Assembly: GCA_905209745.1 (NCBI GenBank)
Contig: CAJLUG010000056.1
Coordinates: 1 to 6,457 of the forward strand
Direction: 5' to 3'
DNA from: an uncultured Mycoplasma sp.
GTDB taxonomy: Bacteria; Bacillota_I; Bacilli_A; RF39; UBA660
DNA: 6,457 nt
Below the pieces are notes generated by a model that saw nothing but the letters and a program-made list of their open reading frames with translations, did not search any database and was not told the origin of the DNA. Shown in pieces: positions 6,005 through 6,457 of this stretch. The number at the start of each line of letters is the position of its first letter. Position 1 is the stretch's first letter. A program made the position numbers and the translations under genes.

Positions 6005-6015
6005 TTTGTTGCACT
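6005..6015 (-). repeat. Right terminal inverted repeat of the IS
   Basis: TTTGTTGCACT is the complement of the left end. Nine bases of it plus the next base inward (GTTTGTTGC, 6004-6012) recur in direct orientation at 5953-5961, close to the transposase transcription start. That second copy could be a subterminal transposase-binding site. Confidence 0.75.
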
Positions 6016-6045
6016 TCAAATTTAAATTAACAAATAGTATGATCT

Positions 6046-6074
6046 TTGCAAAAACTAATTATTTTTCGTATAAT
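6046..6074 (+). promoter_or_regulatory. Promoter of the membrane-anchored protein gene
   Basis: TTGCAA (6046-6051) and TATAAT (6069-6074) are 17 nt apart. The promoter is outside the IS, 30 nt past its right end, so the insertion left it intact. The predicted start is near 6081, giving a leader of roughly 11 nt. Confidence 0.7.
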
Positions 6075-6091
6075 ATATATTGGTGATATAT

Positions 6092-6457
6092 ATGAGAAAG
6101 GAATATAAATTAGTTATTGTACTTATTTTTCTTTCTTTTTTGTGCTTTGTACTTGGTGGATATTATATTATTTATCATAGAACGCAAGAAGAGGCATTAT
6201 CTCGTGATTTAAAGAAGCTAGAGGGTGTTTCTTTGTTAGAGAAAGTAAGTCTTCCTAAAACAGTAAAAGGAACTTATTTAGAGATTGAAAATGGTATGTT
6301 AGAATATATTGATTCGTTACAAAATCAATATGATTTAGTAAATGGTTATAGTAATGATACTACGATACAATCTTTACTTTCTGTTTCTAATTATTTAGAA
6401 TCTAATAAAGATTTTAGTGAAGATATTACTTATGTAGAGGATGCCAAAGAGAAGTTT
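6092..6457 (+). CDS. Unrecognised protein with N-terminal membrane anchor, 5' part only
   Basis: The frame is open from ATG 6092 to the window edge (122 codons, no stop). GGTGAT (6082-6087) lies 4 nt upstream. Residues 1-6 (MRKEYK) are basic. About 7-28 (LVIVLIFLSFLCFVLGGYYIIY) form one hydrophobic helix, followed by HRTQEEALSRDLKKLEGVSLLEK. This is the pattern of a single-pass protein with its N-terminus inside and the rest outside, or of an uncleaved signal anchor; I see no lipobox or clear signal-peptidase site. The visible soluble part is polar, probably helical (YLEIENGMLEYIDSLQNQYDLVNG) and without cysteines. I recognise no family from this fragment. It has its own promoter and is unrelated in transcription to the operon beyond the IS. 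The missing C-terminus could hold the informative domain. Confidence 0.7.
   Translation, partial: MRKEYKLVIVLIFLSFLCFVLGGYYIIYHRTQEEALSRDLKKLEGVSLLEKVSLPKTVKGTYLEIENGMLEYIDSLQNQYDLVNGYSNDTTIQSLLSVSNYLESNKDFSEDITYVEDAKEKF

Larger units (their letters stand above)
4791..6015 (-). mobile_element. IS30-family insertion sequence, about 1.2 kb
   Basis: A single transposase gene on the minus strand is bounded by short inverted ends: AGTGCAACAAA (4791-4801) and its complement TTTGTTGCACT (6005-6015). Trinucleotide TCA flanks both sides (4788-4790 and 6016-6018), consistent with the 2-3 bp target duplications of this family. If the duplication is ignored, the repeats extend one base each way. The element lies in the gap between the operon end and the promoter of the next gene and interrupts no coding frame. 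The family comes from the transposase; the ends are read by eye and could be off by a few bases. Confidence 0.8.

Noticed and set aside
6009..6043. Outward hybrid promoter from TTGCAC in the right IS end
   Set aside because: The available -10-like hexamers lie at 20 or 23 nt spacing, and a much better native promoter is present at 6046-6074.

Overview
The window comes from a low-GC, spore-forming bacterium of the Bacillota. It opens with the C-terminal part of an alpha/beta-type small acid-soluble spore protein (SASP). The coding is AT-rich with A/T-ending codons, Shine-Dalgarno sites are AGAGGG/AGGTGA-like, promoters are TTGNNN-16/17-TATAAT, TGA is an ordinary stop, and the GTPase and DHH proteins resemble Bacillus YsxC and NrnA. 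An Erysipelotrichia-like or related gut lineage is possible, but the sequence does not fix the family.

Layout, left to right. (1) 1-211: end of a SASP gene with a strong intrinsic terminator. (2) 214-1485: a first acetate kinase gene with its own extended -10 promoter. That promoter is overlaid by a striking inverted repeat, and the gene ends in a UUCG-loop terminator. (3) 1489-4769: a second acetate kinase with its own promoter. It heads an apparent four-gene operon: ackA, an nrnA-like DHH-DHHA1 phosphoesterase, engB/ysxC (ribosome-assembly GTPase) and an unrecognised 149-residue protein. Spacing is tight (10 nt gap, 11 nt overlap, 31 nt gap). (4) about 4791-6015: a complete-looking IS30-family insertion sequence in the opposite orientation, 21 nt beyond the last operon gene. 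(5) 6046-6457: a promoter and the first 122 codons of a protein with an N-terminal membrane anchor, cut by the window edge.

How the genes may work together. The second acetate kinase keeps all the recognisable active-site residues and is the likely housekeeping enzyme for acetyl-phosphate/acetate and ATP. It is co-transcribed with nanoRNA/pAp turnover and 50S-subunit assembly functions. The first copy keeps the acetate pocket and catalytic residues but differs at several positions around the nucleotide/phosphate site. It also has a separate, probably regulated promoter, so it may be a specialised paralogue. No phosphotransacetylase gene is visible here.

Most notable points: the divergent tandem acetate kinase, the dyad over its promoter, and an intact-looking IS30 transposase that lacks the second catalytic aspartate. 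A hairpin antisense to the 3' end of that transposase may terminate transcription arriving from the operon. I found no convincing new defence system, CRISPR array or RNA gene.
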